NCBI GenBank assembly: GCA_003313425.1
Contig: NHZP01000019.1
Coordinates: 434,001 to 498,000 of the forward strand
DNA length: 64,000 bases
Source: Pseudopyrenochaeta lycopersici
Lineage: Eukaryota; Ascomycota; Dothideomycetes; Pleosporales; Pseudopyrenochaetaceae
Direction of reading: 5' to 3'
The position numbers were made by a program, and so were the translations under genes. Below are positions 34,873-45,756 of the stretch, in pieces. Under the pieces are notes generated by a model. That model saw nothing but the letters and a program-made list of their open reading frames with translations, was not told the origin of the DNA and did no database searches. Positions within the stretch are counted from its first letter, which is position 1; each line of letters begins with the position of its first letter.

Positions 34873-36765
34873 ATGAAAACAATCTCAACGTTCGTTGCAG
34901 CCGCGGCGTTCTTTCACTACAGCGTTGCAATCCCATCAAATAGTCAAGAGAATGGGGCCATGCAATTCAGCTTTGCCAATGTACGTTTGCCCCCCTTTTT
35001 TGGCCTTCGGATATTTACGAGTACAGTTGACCGCAAGCGCGGACCTTAACTGGACTCCATGCTACCAGAACTTGTGAGTAATATTCACATCAGAATAGAT
35101 GCCGATATCACTAACGAATCTAGCACATGTGCACTATTAACAGTACCACTGGACTACGCAAACACTTCCATCGGTACCACCAATCTAGCAATCATAAAAA
35201 AACCAGGTGATACTCCTGGTGCGCAGGAAGTTCTCGTAAACCCAGGTGGGCCTGGTGGTTCTTCTGTTAGCTTTATTCTCAAGGAATCCAGCCTGATTCA
35301 GGAAAAAATCGGTACCACGTACTCGTTGGTCGGTATTGACCCTCGTGGTGTCTTGAACAGTGGGCCGTCTAGCGACTGTTACCCGGGCTATTCCCCCGTT
35401 GCTCGGAATGCTTTTTTCGCAGAAGTCTTCGGGCCACCTGATATTGTCCACGATTATACACTCAAAAAGACTCATCAATCCCTGCTCGCATACGGTAAAT
35501 GGTGCTCTAGAGTCTATTCAGTCAACAATACAGCCAAATACGCTAGCACGGTTGCTACAGCACAAGATATGCTGCATTACATACAAATTCGAGAGAAAGA
35601 TCTGGGAAAGAAACCTGAACATGCCAAGCTATGGTTCTACGGTATCAGCTACGGATCCATTCTCGGGCCCACCTTCGCCGCCCTCTACCCGAATCGCGTC
35701 GAACGCATGATCATTGACGGTGTGCTTGAGCTTCAAGACCACTACAACGGTGGATGGGAAAAAGCTGTCGTTGATAGTGACAAAGCAGCTCGGTTCTGGT
35801 TTCAGCGATGTTTTGAAGCTGGACCAAAAATCTGTCAATTTCACCAAAACGTGAAGTCCTGGGAAGAGCTTGAGCATAGATACTGGAACATCATGCATAT
35901 CTTGAAAGATAACCCAATCGGTTTAGGTGACTTCTCAAAAGCCACCCTTGAGCTCGCAAAAGATGGCACAATCGTCACACCTCATGTTGTTACATGGCAA
36001 GACGTTGTCAACCAGTTTTTTACCGCCTCTTACTTACTCAGCCCTATCTTCTATGGTGCTCTGGATGCCACTCTGGTCGGTCTTCAGACGGGCAACTATG
36101 CTGCAGTGGAGACCATATCCCTCAAATCACAAATCTCAACGTGGCGGCTTTTATACGATGATCGTATGGCCCGAACCCTAATTGCTTGCTTGGATGCCAA
36201 CGGACGGTCAAATTATACTAAATTTGAGGACTACAAGAGTTTTGTTAATATCATGACTAATTCAAGTATCTTTGCGGGGTTGAACGTCGCGACTTTCAGT
36301 GGTCCGATCTGCAGTCAGCTGAAAGTGCGCCCACCTAAAAGTCAAACCTTTGACGGTAAGTTGAAACTTTGAAACCCCTCTGTTTAGGTAGTTCAATATG
36401 CTGATGAATGGCAGGCGTACCCAAATTAAACGGCAAGAAAGTTCCTATCTTGTTTGTCAGCAGTATTGCTGATCCGGTCACTCCTTTGTCATCAGCGCAG
36501 AAAATGCATTCACAATTTCCTGGTTCAGGGTTGCTAATTTTTAATAACAGTGGAGTAAGCTCTTATGCATGTCCGATCTCATGAAATCATTAGCTGAAAT
36601 GTCTAGCATTGCGCCCACTACCAACCAGCGGCATGCATTACCAAGTACGAGAAGCAGTACTTACTCGATGGCACTCTCCCCCCGACGAACACCAAATGCG
36701 AAGTCGATGAACCGAATCCATTCAATGCCTTAGCCAAAATGCATGCAAACAGTACGCTAACATGA
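34873..36765 (+). CDS. Secreted S33-family serine hydrolase, tripeptidyl aminopeptidase-like
   Basis: Model: join 34873-34980, 35027-35073, 35124-36355, 36415-36554, 36607-36765; 561 aa, four introns of 46-59 bp, phases consistent. Residues 1 to about 19 form a signal peptide (MKTISTFVAAAAFFHYSVA). The N-terminal family signature W-x2-C ... C-A-L-L-T-V-P-L-D-Y appears once exons 2 and 3 are joined. The oxyanion segment NPGGPGGSS, the nucleophile elbow GISYGS (Ser near 226), an acid at SSIADPVTP (about 481) and His near 510 in GHCAHY complete the catalytic triad. The last exon carries the TAP-like C-terminal domain with conserved Cys (CITKYEKQYLLDGTLP ... CE). Such enzymes release short peptides from N-termini outside the cell. 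A second ATG upstream at 34840 is in frame but would hide the signal peptide. Confidence 0.88.
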
Positions 36766-37190
36766 ATAACTTGGTCATACTGTTGCACTCGCACTTTCAT
36801 CCTAGCCCTCAGTCTGTCCACTCTGATTTACTTCCTTACCCCTATGTCCTCATTCTTTGCTGGATCTTCATCAACTTTGGTGCAATTAGCGCACTCGGTC
36901 AAGCGACGACCACAAATGCGCTTAGATTCAAATATATCTGGAGGAATGTTGGACTTTAAGTTCTGGTATGTTAATTCTTAGAACCTGGGGGTATAGAGTG
37001 GCCGTGGGCAATGTATGCTCGATGCGGTATCCATGTCAGTCCATTTAACGGGTCATTAATCACATGCTGAATAGGGCATGTGATGTTTGCCATATATTAT
37101 TGGAACGCTTGTTCAGTCTTACTCATGAAATATCAAAATTAGGGTTTGGAGTCAGGATATTGTTATCAATCTGTCATCTGTAAATAAAAA

Positions 37191-37203
37191 GGGGGGGGGG
37201 GGG
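37191..37203 (+). repeat. Homopolymer of 13 G
   Basis: Uninterrupted G run after AAAAA; likely length-variable. Confidence 0.9.
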
Positions 37204-37570
37204 TATCTGTGATTTTTAAAACGATGTGTGACGCAAACGAATGAGCTCTAATGAGAGAGTCAAGTAAGATCACTTGGGATCAATGTGCCTCTAATGCATA
37301 CGGCTAGTGGGCGCCATTGGAAGTATTTAAACGCTCGGTAATGCTGTCTGGGCATCTTTTGCGCGTCACGTATTCGACGAAGGCTACACTTGGTTCTTGT
37401 ATGAGATATAAAATAAAGCTGGAGCTTACCGAAAAACTCAGTTGAATAATTTTGGTACGGCAAAAGCAATAAGATCTAAACAACCTTAAAGCAGCATCAC
37501 CAAAGTGTGCTGAGAAAGAAGCTGCTGAAGATACTAGCCAAAAACCCCCAAACAGTACTTCGCAAATCTA

Positions 37571-37654
37571 TACTTTCTCATCTACTTTCTCATCTACTTT
37601 CTCATCTACTTTCTCATCTACTTTCTCATCTACTTTCTCATCTACTTTCTCATC
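37571..37654 (+). repeat. 12 bp minisatellite, 7 copies
   Basis: Seven head-to-tail copies of TACTTTCTCATC, with a partial variant at each end. An open frame across it reads LLSH repeats; this follows from the unit length being divisible by three and is not evidence for a gene. Confidence 0.95.
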
Positions 37655-38018
37655 TTCTTTGTTTGTTGGCCGTCACCGACTACATAAACCGCGCGTTAAA
37701 CGTCTGAGGCCGAATTCTCAGCATCACCAATGTAGTTACCTAACAAGCCTTCGAAATCGGGAGGCAGCGTCTGCGCAAGCTTCTGGGGCAATTACATGCG
37801 GAGAGGTCTGGACGCTCCTGGAGGGAAGAGAGAGTCTGTAGCACCGCTAAAAAATACGGACGAGATCAATTTAAATACTTCAACCGAAAGTGTGAGTAGA
37901 GGTATGATGATATTTGAGGGTTGTTGAGAGCGACCAAAGATACGATGAATCTTGATGCTAGCAGTTGAGTGCATAAGTTGGCATAATACTCCATCAGTTC
38001 TGCTCGACTCAAAATCCT

Positions 38019-38843
38019 TTAGCTGCGCAACAAGCCGACCACTACTTTATCTACGTCAAACCCCTCTGTGTTAGACCTTGCGTAGCCTTTTTGATTTGTC
38101 AGCACCCGCTTTCCAGTTGCTTCGTCAACGAAATCGCAGTTGAAATGAGTATGCCCAAACGCCCATAATTTCACTGCAGGTGCAGTCCAACATGGCTCAG
38201 CAGAGAGGTCTGTCATAAACGCCGACCGGACACCAAATGCATCATTTAGATGATGTGAATTGTTTGCTTTAGGAGATATCGTAGGGCTGTGATGCGTGAC
38301 TATGACGATGTCTCTATGCGGTTCCGACTTGCAGATATGTAATACTTGCTCATTCAACCACGCGAGGTCAGAAGCATGTGCGGCGTTATGGTCTTCAAGA
38401 GTCCAATATTTCACCTGCTCGAAGTCGCTGACGAATGACTGCACAGATTGTGCTTGCTCAGGAGATATGGCAGAGAAAAGCGTGCAACCCAGGATAGTCA
38501 CACTATCGTTAATGTCGAATCGTGTTTGGTCAAGGAAGATAAAACAGCCCAATGATGACTCGGATCTTCGGCGCTGGGAAATGCCCTGCGAAAAGGAGTG
38601 GAATGCGCATTTGGCTTCGACATAGCTGGTGTCGTAGGCTTCGTGGTTTCCCATTACATAAAGAACAGTTTCGAATTGCTTGAGTTGATGCGAGAGAAAG
38701 TCAAAAAGGCGCGGGTCGGACGCCAATCCAATATCTCCTAAGAGAACCAGATACGGACATGATGGAGGGATAGTAAATTCCATATATGTGGGGCGTATAT
38801 AGGAGGTTTCGAGATGGAGGTCGGAGAGGATCAACATTTCCAT
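38019..38843 (-). CDS. Calcineurin-like metallophosphoesterase
   Basis: Single exon, 274 aa, starting at the ATG at 38843; the open frame extends further upstream only without ATG. Metal-binding motifs appear in the canonical order: D-x-H in LILSDLHLE at the N-terminus, GDIG near residue 38, GNHE near 68, VTHHSP in the last third and GHTH near 230. These coordinate two metal ions and define the calcineurin-like phosphoesterase superfamily. Length and lack of signal peptide fit a cytosolic enzyme of the small Ser/Thr-phosphatase-like or nucleotidase type. The substrate cannot be inferred. The next likely gene upstream (38999-39759) is on the same strand. Confidence 0.88.
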   Translation of the reverse strand: MEMLILSDLHLETSYIRPTYMEFTIPPSCPYLVLLGDIGLASDPRLFDFLSHQLKQFETVLYVMGNHEAYDTSYVEAKCAFHSFSQGISQRRRSESSLGCFIFLDQTRFDINDSVTILGCTLFSAISPEQAQSVQSFVSDFEQVKYWTLEDHNAAHASDLAWLNEQVLHICKSEPHRDIVIVTHHSPTISPKANNSHHLNDAFGVRSAFMTDLSAEPCWTAPAVKLWAFGHTHFNCDFVDEATGKRVLTNQKGYARSNTEGFDVDKVVVGLLRS

Positions 38844-38998
38844 TTGGACACGTGTAGGACTGAGGAAGTGAGGTAAAAGTTGTGAAATATGAATCAAAAT
38901 ATAGGTCGGTACGGGGCGAATCAATCGCCTGTGTAAATGATTTGTTTAATGTCCAACGTTTTGAGGATTTCTGTGGATTTGATATGTTACGTGCATAA

Positions 38999-39759
38999 TT
39001 ACGGCACTGCTACAACTTGCGGTTCTCGGGCGGTGGGATCGTTGGCTAAGATACCAGCCCGTGCGCGAATCGTGTACTTGCCGCCCAAATCACAAACGCC
39101 CTGACCCATGCACGTGAGTCTTCGGCGCGTGGAAAAACTCCGGCAACATTTCTTCACGTAGACGTGATTCACGTCCCAAATACCGTGGCAAAGGTCCCTC
39201 AGCACTGCATACAAAGCCAATCAAAAGTCTAGTCAGATTTTAATTGCGTCCCTTCAAAATATTGCGTTCTCCTCTCACCTGCAGAGTCAACTCTTTTTCT
39301 GAATATGGTTCTAAAATCACTCAGAAAGTCATTTCGCAGCCCTTTTAGGACAGCAGCAACAGAAGGGGGTGTTGTGTCTGGCCATGCCAAGAGCAATCGG
39401 AAAACTGCTTACTTAACGAAAGATGAGTTGAGATAATAGTCGGGTACTGCCCCAAAGTGTAAGATTCGGATGATGAATGTGCACTGATTGAGCAAGACGT
39501 CATAGATATATTTCCTAAACAAAGAGATAAAAGAGCATTGACAAAGAGTGTTAAAGAACACCGAAATATTCCTTCGAGATTGAGTTGCGACTTTGGTGTG
39601 AAAGGTGAGTGGCTGAGTACCTGAACAAGCACGAGAACAAGCAAAACGACCGATCAAAGCAGGGGCTAGCGTGTACGACCAAATGCAGTGGTGTGACTCT
39701 GGCAATTCGCAAGCACTCGTTAAACGATATGAAATGTCAAGAATTACAGGCTTGACCAT
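38999..39759 (-). CDS. Tentative multi-exon gene, unknown product
   Basis: The best supported part is the last two exons. 39278 downward begins with a GTGAGA donor, and 39204-38999 opens after TATGCAG and ends at a stop. Joined, they read FLSDFRTIFRKRVDSA-VLRDLCHGIWDVNHVYVKKCC ... with six Cys in the final exon. Upstream, an ATG at 39759 opens MVKPVILDISYRL, with a possible intron ending TTTGTTTAG and another ending CCTAAAAG; phases can be made to fit. No domain is recognised and there is no signal peptide. The upstream exons are uncertain and the gene could be broken. Confidence 0.3.
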
Positions 39760-39837
39760 GATATAGTTGTCCAATCTCTAGTTCCAGAAAAGGGACGCTG
39801 GTTCTACCAAATACGCGTCGGAACACCTCGAACTCAT

Positions 39838-40998
39838 TCATACATTGATTTCAACTTGTTTTCGACACCATTGTGTAATCTCGGCCCAATCCTCGCCTTT
39901 CGTATCTAATGTCACAGCGATTTCCTCTACTATGAGCCTACCAGAAAATCTTGCCCACCATAGGTCATCAAATTGATCCAAAAGAACACCCCATTGCATA
40001 AAAATAGAAAGCGCAACACAGTCTCCATCCCTCAAGAACTGCAGAAACTCTGGCTTAACTTTTGCAATCCACATAAATACTAGGCCAACACCGAGGAAAG
40101 CCTCCTGGAGGGCATCTATCGCGTGATCAATTACCAGGCGAGTGTTCGTATTACTCTTCGTTTTGTTCAAATGTCTCGTTTCGTCCAAAGGAAAGCAGAG
40201 TGACGATTTGGGCAATGTTTCCCTTTTATCCAGAAGATAAGTTATCGGACCTTCTCGTACCCATGCCCGACTCACATAGAGAATCGATGAAAGGCCCTTC
40301 ACGAAATCGATCAACGGAAACATGACCTCTGGCATCGTCTGCACTCCTTTTCTACACTTCCTCTGCAGAAGGGGCGATACTATTGTGCATACCATAATAA
40401 TTACAGATGTGAGGAATGCTGCGTCGCAATTGTCCGGTGATAAGATATCTAGCACGCTTCGGAGGCCTGAAACACCTCTATTCTGGTATTCAAGGGCTTC
40501 GCTTACATTCCTGTCGACAGTCATGGTATCTGTCGTTTCGGTCGCCGTTTGCAATAATGTCAGCGCAAGTATGGCGTCCATGAGATATTCTTGTCGTAAT
40601 GACTCTTGGAGAATGTGCTCCCGTAGCCTCTCCCCAACCTCTCCCGTAAAACTTTTGTATGTGCTCGTACTCCAACGATACATCAACTCCAACTCGCGAA
40701 GTCTAACTATAATTCCCCGAGTGTCCCTTGGTGGTGAGCAGCTCGCACTGCGGGATTGAGATAGCTCGAAGATCGTATTTGGCGTACGTATTGGTATGCA
40801 TATCGATGTATTTGGGGTTGAACATCTACCCAAATGTGATCCACGTGGGCCAGGTGGTGGTAGGCGTGGATAGTAGCATGGCTCCTCCCGTTCGGCACAA
40901 TTTGAGCAACTGGGAACTTGTTCGTCGCATTTCACTCGACGTCTGCGGCATTGTTCACACCCATAGCGAGATTTTCTATGTGGGCGCCGAATCGCCAT
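39838..40998 (-). CDS. Zn2Cys6 transcription factor (UPC2-like architecture)
   Basis: Single exon, 386 aa. A complete binuclear zinc cluster lies at residues 14-41: C-X2-C-X6-C-X6-C-X2-C-X6-C (YGCEQCRRRRVKCDE, then SCSNCAEREEPCYYP). A proline-rich linker and a helical, mostly hydrophobic C-terminal half follow, ending in W-x-E-I-T-Q-W-C. The N-terminal cluster preceded by HRKSR and a short alpha-helical C-terminal domain is the layout of sterol-uptake regulators of the UPC2 type in filamentous fungi, many of which have diverged to other roles. It lacks the longer fungal transcription factor domain seen in the 28082-30533 gene. No target is evident; the nearest divergent gene is far away. Confidence 0.85.
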   Translation of the reverse strand: MAIRRPHRKSRYGCEQCRRRRVKCDEQVPSCSNCAEREEPCYYPRLPPPGPRGSHLGRCSTPNTSICIPIRTPNTIFELSQSRSASCSPPRDTRGIIVRLRELELMYRWSTSTYKSFTGEVGERLREHILQESLRQEYLMDAILALTLLQTATETTDTMTVDRNVSEALEYQNRGVSGLRSVLDILSPDNCDAAFLTSVIIMVCTIVSPLLQRKCRKGVQTMPEVMFPLIDFVKGLSSILYVSRAWVREGPITYLLDKRETLPKSSLCFPLDETRHLNKTKSNTNTRLVIDHAIDALQEAFLGVGLVFMWIAKVKPEFLQFLRDGDCVALSIFMQWGVLLDQFDDLWWARFSGRLIVEEIAVTLDTKGEDWAEITQWCRKQVEINV

Positions 40999-41683
40999 TG
41001 TGAATTCTTCTTGATCCGGTTTATCCGGCTCGAAAATATTTGCCAGCTAGGAAAGGTGAAGAGGCAGCGTTGAATAATCACGTATGTGCTGGCTTGACGA
41101 AAACTACGTGCGCTTTCGAAACACTCCTTCACCTATCGAGGAGACGGTAGTGGACTTGTTAGGAAACGGTTCATGATTTTCGCTGTCCCAGTTCGACAGT
41201 TTCAGCTACCGCGACGGTGGCTTGAATTTCCTTGGCTTTCTGGCCTCCAAATATTTCAGCGATCGATCGTCAGACAATTATTAGTAAGCCACTAGCCACA
41301 GTCGTTTCAGGCCATAGCGCGTTCGGCCATCTTATGAAAATAACATAATGCGCTGTGCCTCAAAAAAGCGCCTATACAAACGCTGTATCAAAATATCCTG
41401 TGTTTCTGCACAACATATCGAAGTAATCAGGGAATCAGAAAACCCTTGTCGGGTTGATAGGGTGAAAAGGCATAGAGCTGTGCAAGTTCTCAACGCTATA
41501 GACGAGCGAGGTGACTACTCCGTTAACTTTAATTATCTCTAAAGCTGTGTATTATAACTATATTATAAGATACTATATAACTAGATACAAATATCAAAGG
41601 TTAATTAGGATCTAAGGTATGTCCTTTATATACGAAAATTATTTCTAGTCGCTTAGAATCTCTCTATACCTCTTGTAACACGC
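40999..41683. other. Intergenic
   Basis: Upstream region of the Zn2Cys6 gene. AT-rich at about 41530-41690. No further feature seen. Confidence 0.5.
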
Positions 41684-42040
41684 TTAAGTCTTAGCAGGGG
41701 CGCAGGGCGTGGGGCAGGAGTCTGAAGGCCCGATCTGGAACGAGTCTGGGTGTCTCGCTACGCAGTCGCTGACCTTAATTTTTATGTTCCCACTTAAAAG
41801 TCCAACCAAATGCTTATTCAATTCCGTCGCCCAATTGTATAATAAAGATGAGATACCGGCCCCTTGACTCATAATCTTAGCGTCTAATGAACAACTTAGG
41901 AGTGAGTTGTCTGGTCGAGCCTTGTGCTTTAATTTGCTTTCTTTGCAGCCTAGAACAGAAGTAATCAGTGCAACAAGCGGAGGTCGCTTGTCCAGGAGAG
42001 CAAGTACGCACAAGATACAAGTAAAAAGCATCTTCATCAT
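41684..42040 (-). CDS. Small secreted protein, effector-like
   Basis: Single exon of 118 aa, starting at the first ATG of MMKMLFTCILCVLALL (42040). The N-terminus is a plausible signal peptide (hydrophobic core LFTCILCVLALL), with a second hydrophobic stretch VALITSVLG. Five Cys lie in the rest, the last three within a short C-terminal segment (SDC ... DSCPTPC). There is no known domain. Small size, secretion signal and clustered Cys are the usual criteria for candidate effectors; the isolated position in a gene-poor stretch fits too. Splicing has not been excluded, and a stand-alone open frame of this length could occur by chance. Confidence 0.45.
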   Translation of the reverse strand: MMKMLFTCILCVLALLDKRPPLVALITSVLGCKESKLKHKARPDNSLLSCSLDAKIMSQGAGISSLLYNWATELNKHLVGLLSGNIKIKVSDCVARHPDSFQIGPSDSCPTPCAPAKT

Positions 42041-43088
42041 AGCCCCCACATTGTAATCATGTATACACTATCCTTGGCTTAGTATGACTCATAGTCAGCA
42101 GGACAAAGAACCCTTGTGAGATTGAATATCGCTGTCGTGAAGTAGGACGTATTTGTATAAACAGTATAACCTAAGCGACTCCTATTCGCCTGATCCCTTA
42201 ACCTTAACGTCAATCTAATATATTCGCACCACCGGCACATTCATAGCTTTGGTGCTTAGCTTATAAATGCTATATCAGCCTGTGTTTCTCGCATACGCAA
42301 ATCTTGCTCAAAATTCGCCCTTAATATTACGTCATCTCTTTACCAAGTTGGCTCTCAATTGTGAAGCACGATCTACTCAAACTGCCGCGAGGTCCTAGTG
42401 GCTCGTCAATTTTGGTTTTCCTAAGACTACTAACTCAGTGCCCCTACGAGCGTCAAATTCGTTAACTACTTCAAACATTAAACGTCATGCACTGTTCCGG
42501 CTATGCTGATCAAAGTATGCAACTCGCAGTGTGTATCTCTCCCATTAGGACAACGTATCAAGCAAGTATCATCAACAATGCGACCTCATGATGATAAGAA
42601 CAATGAATGACAAAGAAGACAAGTAAATATGATTATTGGTTGACAAAATTTTGCCCTATTAAGTGATGGGTCTACAGATAATACAATAGTGAACAATGTA
42701 GTGAGCGAGAGGAACAAAAGCGATAGTATCTTGTTGTTGATAGATTGAAAGCTCTTTTGTTAACTGCAACAAGGTGAGGAATAGTAATCCTGCCAATATA
42801 ATCCTTTGTTTCGATGCAGTCTTGAAAGCGATGTCGAGCCTACAGAGACTCTTTGATATGTTATTGCGCCTTTGTTTGACACAACCGCATTGTGAGCTGG
42901 GGATCTGTCGTTATAGAAATGAATTCATTCTTAAACCGGCTTCAGACCATGTAAAGTCAGTACAATTTCTCTCCAAAGCTTCGGAGGATATCAAAATTCT
43001 GAAGACTTTCATATTTTGAAGGCTATATTCTTAGCTTCTCCGTCATACATCAAAGTCTCTGTCCAAGGTATCATATTATCTACGCAAA
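42041..43088. other. Intergenic
   Basis: Separates the small secreted protein from the polyproline gene. No supported gene or repeat. Confidence 0.5.
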
Positions 43089-44153
43089 ATGAGTTTCACA
43101 AACCCTTCAGCGTCTACAGTTTCAAGCCCCACTGCAGTAGACTCTGTCTTCTCTTCTGGACCATCTTCACCATCGACTGCCCCCTCTTCCCCTGGCCCTC
43201 CGCCTCCACCTCCACCGCCACCTCCACCTCCACCGCCGCCTCCGCCGCCTCCACCACCTTTCTTTTGCAGTGACTTTGCCCATTGTGCAGTAGCACCCAT
43301 TGCACCGTGCAATATCATTGGCGCCACTATTTGTCCAGGGCTTCCAAATGGAAACACTCAGCCATCATACATTGGCAACCTAATACACCCTGGCCCAAAC
43401 CAGGTCATTACCTGCACCACGTGTCAGCTACATGATCATGCTTTTGCTCCATTAACAACAGCTCAGACGTTGATGGTCGGTGCCAATGCAATACACTTGT
43501 CAGGCAACTTAAATCAGCTGTGCCATCGATGCATCCGCGAGGAAGTTGAACTATACTGGGAACGACAAAGTATCCCGCAACCCATAACTGGGAGCGCAGC
43601 TCACGTTGCACAATGGCCCGACCCGAACAATAATATCCAAGACCTCTGCAAATGTTCTCATGACGCCATTATTCCTTTTGCGGCTCACTGCCACTCATGT
43701 CGAGACCACGCTTTCACATTATTCTCTCGCAATCACTACACGTTAGCGGAAACCATTCTGAGGGGCCACACAAAACCTGTCATCACCGGTAAGAAGCTTT
43801 GCATCAATAACGGCGGCAACAGTACACACTATGTACAAGCAAACCATCACGCAGCCCGAATCCAAGCAGGCATTGGTCGTATGTGCCCTTGCGGCGAGCG
43901 TCCAAAACTTGCTGAACCTCAAGGTCAAGAATACATTACTATATGTTTGGGATGCATGGGTGTACAGATTTTTCCAGGTAATCTGCCAGCTAAATACCAG
44001 CAGGCGAATATTCGGCCTAGGCGGAGGAGCCCCAGGGGTCATAACCCAAATACAACGAGAGGCCCTATGGCGGCGATGAGGGGGGCGAATTTCAGAGTAA
44101 ACATTGAGAGAGGTTGGGTGCCGAATGATCCATTTGTTGGTGCATATAGGTAG
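43089..44153 (+). CDS. Polyproline protein with repeated CxxC pairs, unknown function
   Basis: Single exon, 354 aa. A Ser/Thr/Pro-rich start leads to 21 consecutive Pro at residues 37-57, encoded by mixed CCN codons. The rest is Cys/His rich with paired cysteines spaced along the chain: CTTC, CHRC, CKC, CHSC, CPC and CLGC. Two of them are followed by similar DHAF segments (QLHDHAF and RDHAF), suggesting a duplicated zinc-ribbon-like unit. The C-terminus is basic (RPRRRSPRGHNPNTTRG). There is no signal peptide. The layout suggests a zinc-binding protein with an SH3/profilin-binding Pro tract, but I do not recognise the family. The reverse strand gives a poly-Gly frame that is only its shadow. 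Confidence 0.7.
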   Translation: MSFTNPSASTVSSPTAVDSVFSSGPSSPSTAPSSPGPPPPPPPPPPPPPPPPPPPPPFFCSDFAHCAVAPIAPCNIIGATICPGLPNGNTQPSYIGNLIHPGPNQVITCTTCQLHDHAFAPLTTAQTLMVGANAIHLSGNLNQLCHRCIREEVELYWERQSIPQPITGSAAHVAQWPDPNNNIQDLCKCSHDAIIPFAAHCHSCRDHAFTLFSRNHYTLAETILRGHTKPVITGKKLCINNGGNSTHYVQANHHAARIQAGIGRMCPCGERPKLAEPQGQEYITICLGCMGVQIFPGNLPAKYQQANIRPRRRSPRGHNPNTTRGPMAAMRGANFRVNIERGWVPNDPFVGAYR

Positions 44154-44997
44154 TTTTGGTCGTATTGGGTAATTTAGGCTTTGTTCTCTGAACTGTGTTT
44201 GTATCAATACTCTTGTTGTAAGACTTGTAAACTTTTTCCCGGTTTTAGCTCTATAACCATATACTCCCATAAAACTATTGATTATGAAATTATTAGTTAG
44301 CTCTCCTATATGTATAACAAATTTCGAATCGTTACGTGAAAACGTGTGATTTATGTTGCGACATCTAGACCAGGGCCTTTCAGCAATTCAACTCAGAATG
44401 CAGAGTCCAAATGGTTTTATTCAAGGATAGCATGGTCCAATCCGAGATATGAGGACCATTATGAACTGTGATTAATACATTGCAAGGCCAATACCAATTG
44501 CAATCTACCGGGCTTGCTCTTCAGTTTCAATTAACTGTGTCTAACGCGTTACTTCTATGGTTCACTCATCGTTGCTGAATCATTGTTAAAGTCTCTTCAG
44601 GCGTTGTGAATCCATAATGGATGCATTTGAAATATTGACATGGCTTTCTTTGGGGACTCCCCGTAGAATGTTCTCCGAATCCATTAATCATGAAGCTTTT
44701 AAGCAGCACAGCGCGGACCTACAGCACTCGTACAATCTTTCCAGTATGTATTACCGACTACCATACCTCAAACGAAGCTGTCAGTTGTCTCATGAATGGC
44801 CATACTTGCAATGTCAAAAAACCAATTCCAGTAGAACCGTTCTAAAACTACATCATGTCATTGCAACGCTTCGAACGCTAGGCACAAGGTCATAGGGGAA
44901 ACCAGGGCAACTGTTCAATATGTCGATTGCGATGCGAGCCACCGAACCGGCACAACGCTATGGCAAAATGAGATTGACGAAAAGTTAGACCGCCTAT
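44154..44997. other. Intergenic
   Basis: Contains an ATG-started frame at 44617-44895 (92 codons) with no motif; not accepted as a gene. Otherwise nothing seen. Confidence 0.45.
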
Positions 44998-45249
44998 TTA
45001 TAATGCAACATTGACTCTGGAGGCATATGCTGAGTCGTTGTTAATGCTGGTCGACACATACCTGGATAGAAATCTGCCGTGCTGCAAGACATCTCCCCTC
45101 CGGACCACTCCAGAGGTACCCTGAATTGCGCCCTCTGGCGCCGCAGTATAATTGTACCACCAATTACAGTGCTGGCTTGGTTCCAAAATATGTGTTTGCA
45201 GACTTGTGAGAATGTAGATAATGAGCATCGCGTGGCCCCGAGCCGCCAT
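44998..45249 (-). CDS. Possible small secreted protein
   Basis: An ATG-started frame of 83 aa with a hydrophobic N-terminal segment (AMLIIYILTSL) followed by a short polar chain containing HCNWWYNY. A GTATGT donor and a CTCAG acceptor inside it would give an alternative C-terminus with more Cys. No family match; the hydrophobic segment is the only evidence. Confidence 0.22.
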   Translation of the reverse strand: MAARGHAMLIIYILTSLQTHILEPSQHCNWWYNYTAAPEGAIQGTSGVVRRGDVLQHGRFLSRYVSTSINNDSAYASRVNVAL

Positions 45250-45756
45250 TAAGAATCTCTACTTTACACGTGACCGTCTCGGCGCCTTCCCAAACGGCAA
45301 CCCAGCATAAGTGCCATGCTAACTGGAAATGTCAATTTTACTCAAACACTTATCTTGAGAGCGTGACATTGGAGTTGGAGATCATAGATCGAGTCTCTTT
45401 TTACGAGCTAGTCATGGCAGGAGACGGCGTTGTACTTGCTACAGATCGGGGGGTTATTCGTCCGAACATGACAATGACGTCAGCGATGGTCTAGATGCAA
45501 AAAGCGAAGATGGAAGTGCGGCTGATATTTCTCTCATGTAATTAAGCTCAAGCGCCAAGATTACAAGCTCATCGAATTCAGCTGTGGCACTTCTGTCTGT
45601 CCAAGCGGATTGTGGCATCTCATGAATCAAGTTGTTCGACGAAAAAAGCTAACTATTCATTACTATTAATGCAGATACAATAAGTTTTGAACGTGCATCC
45701 GTGTCCTGAACTTCAGATTATACATATTTGCTTGTTCCACCACTAATTATCATCCT
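45250..45756. other. Intergenic
   Basis: Downstream of the beta-helix gene. No supported feature. Confidence 0.45.

Larger units (their letters stand above)
36766..38018. other. Intergenic with simple repeats
   Basis: No supported gene. Holds a run of 13 G at 37191-37203 and a 12 bp tandem repeat at 37571-37654. Confidence 0.55.

Noticed and set aside
37571..37654. Regularly spaced repeats resembling a CRISPR array
   Set aside because: The units are contiguous 12 bp copies without unique spacers; a eukaryotic minisatellite.
43076..43357. Minus-strand frame with a long Gly run
   Set aside because: Reverse complement of the Pro codons of the 43089-44153 gene; a shadow.
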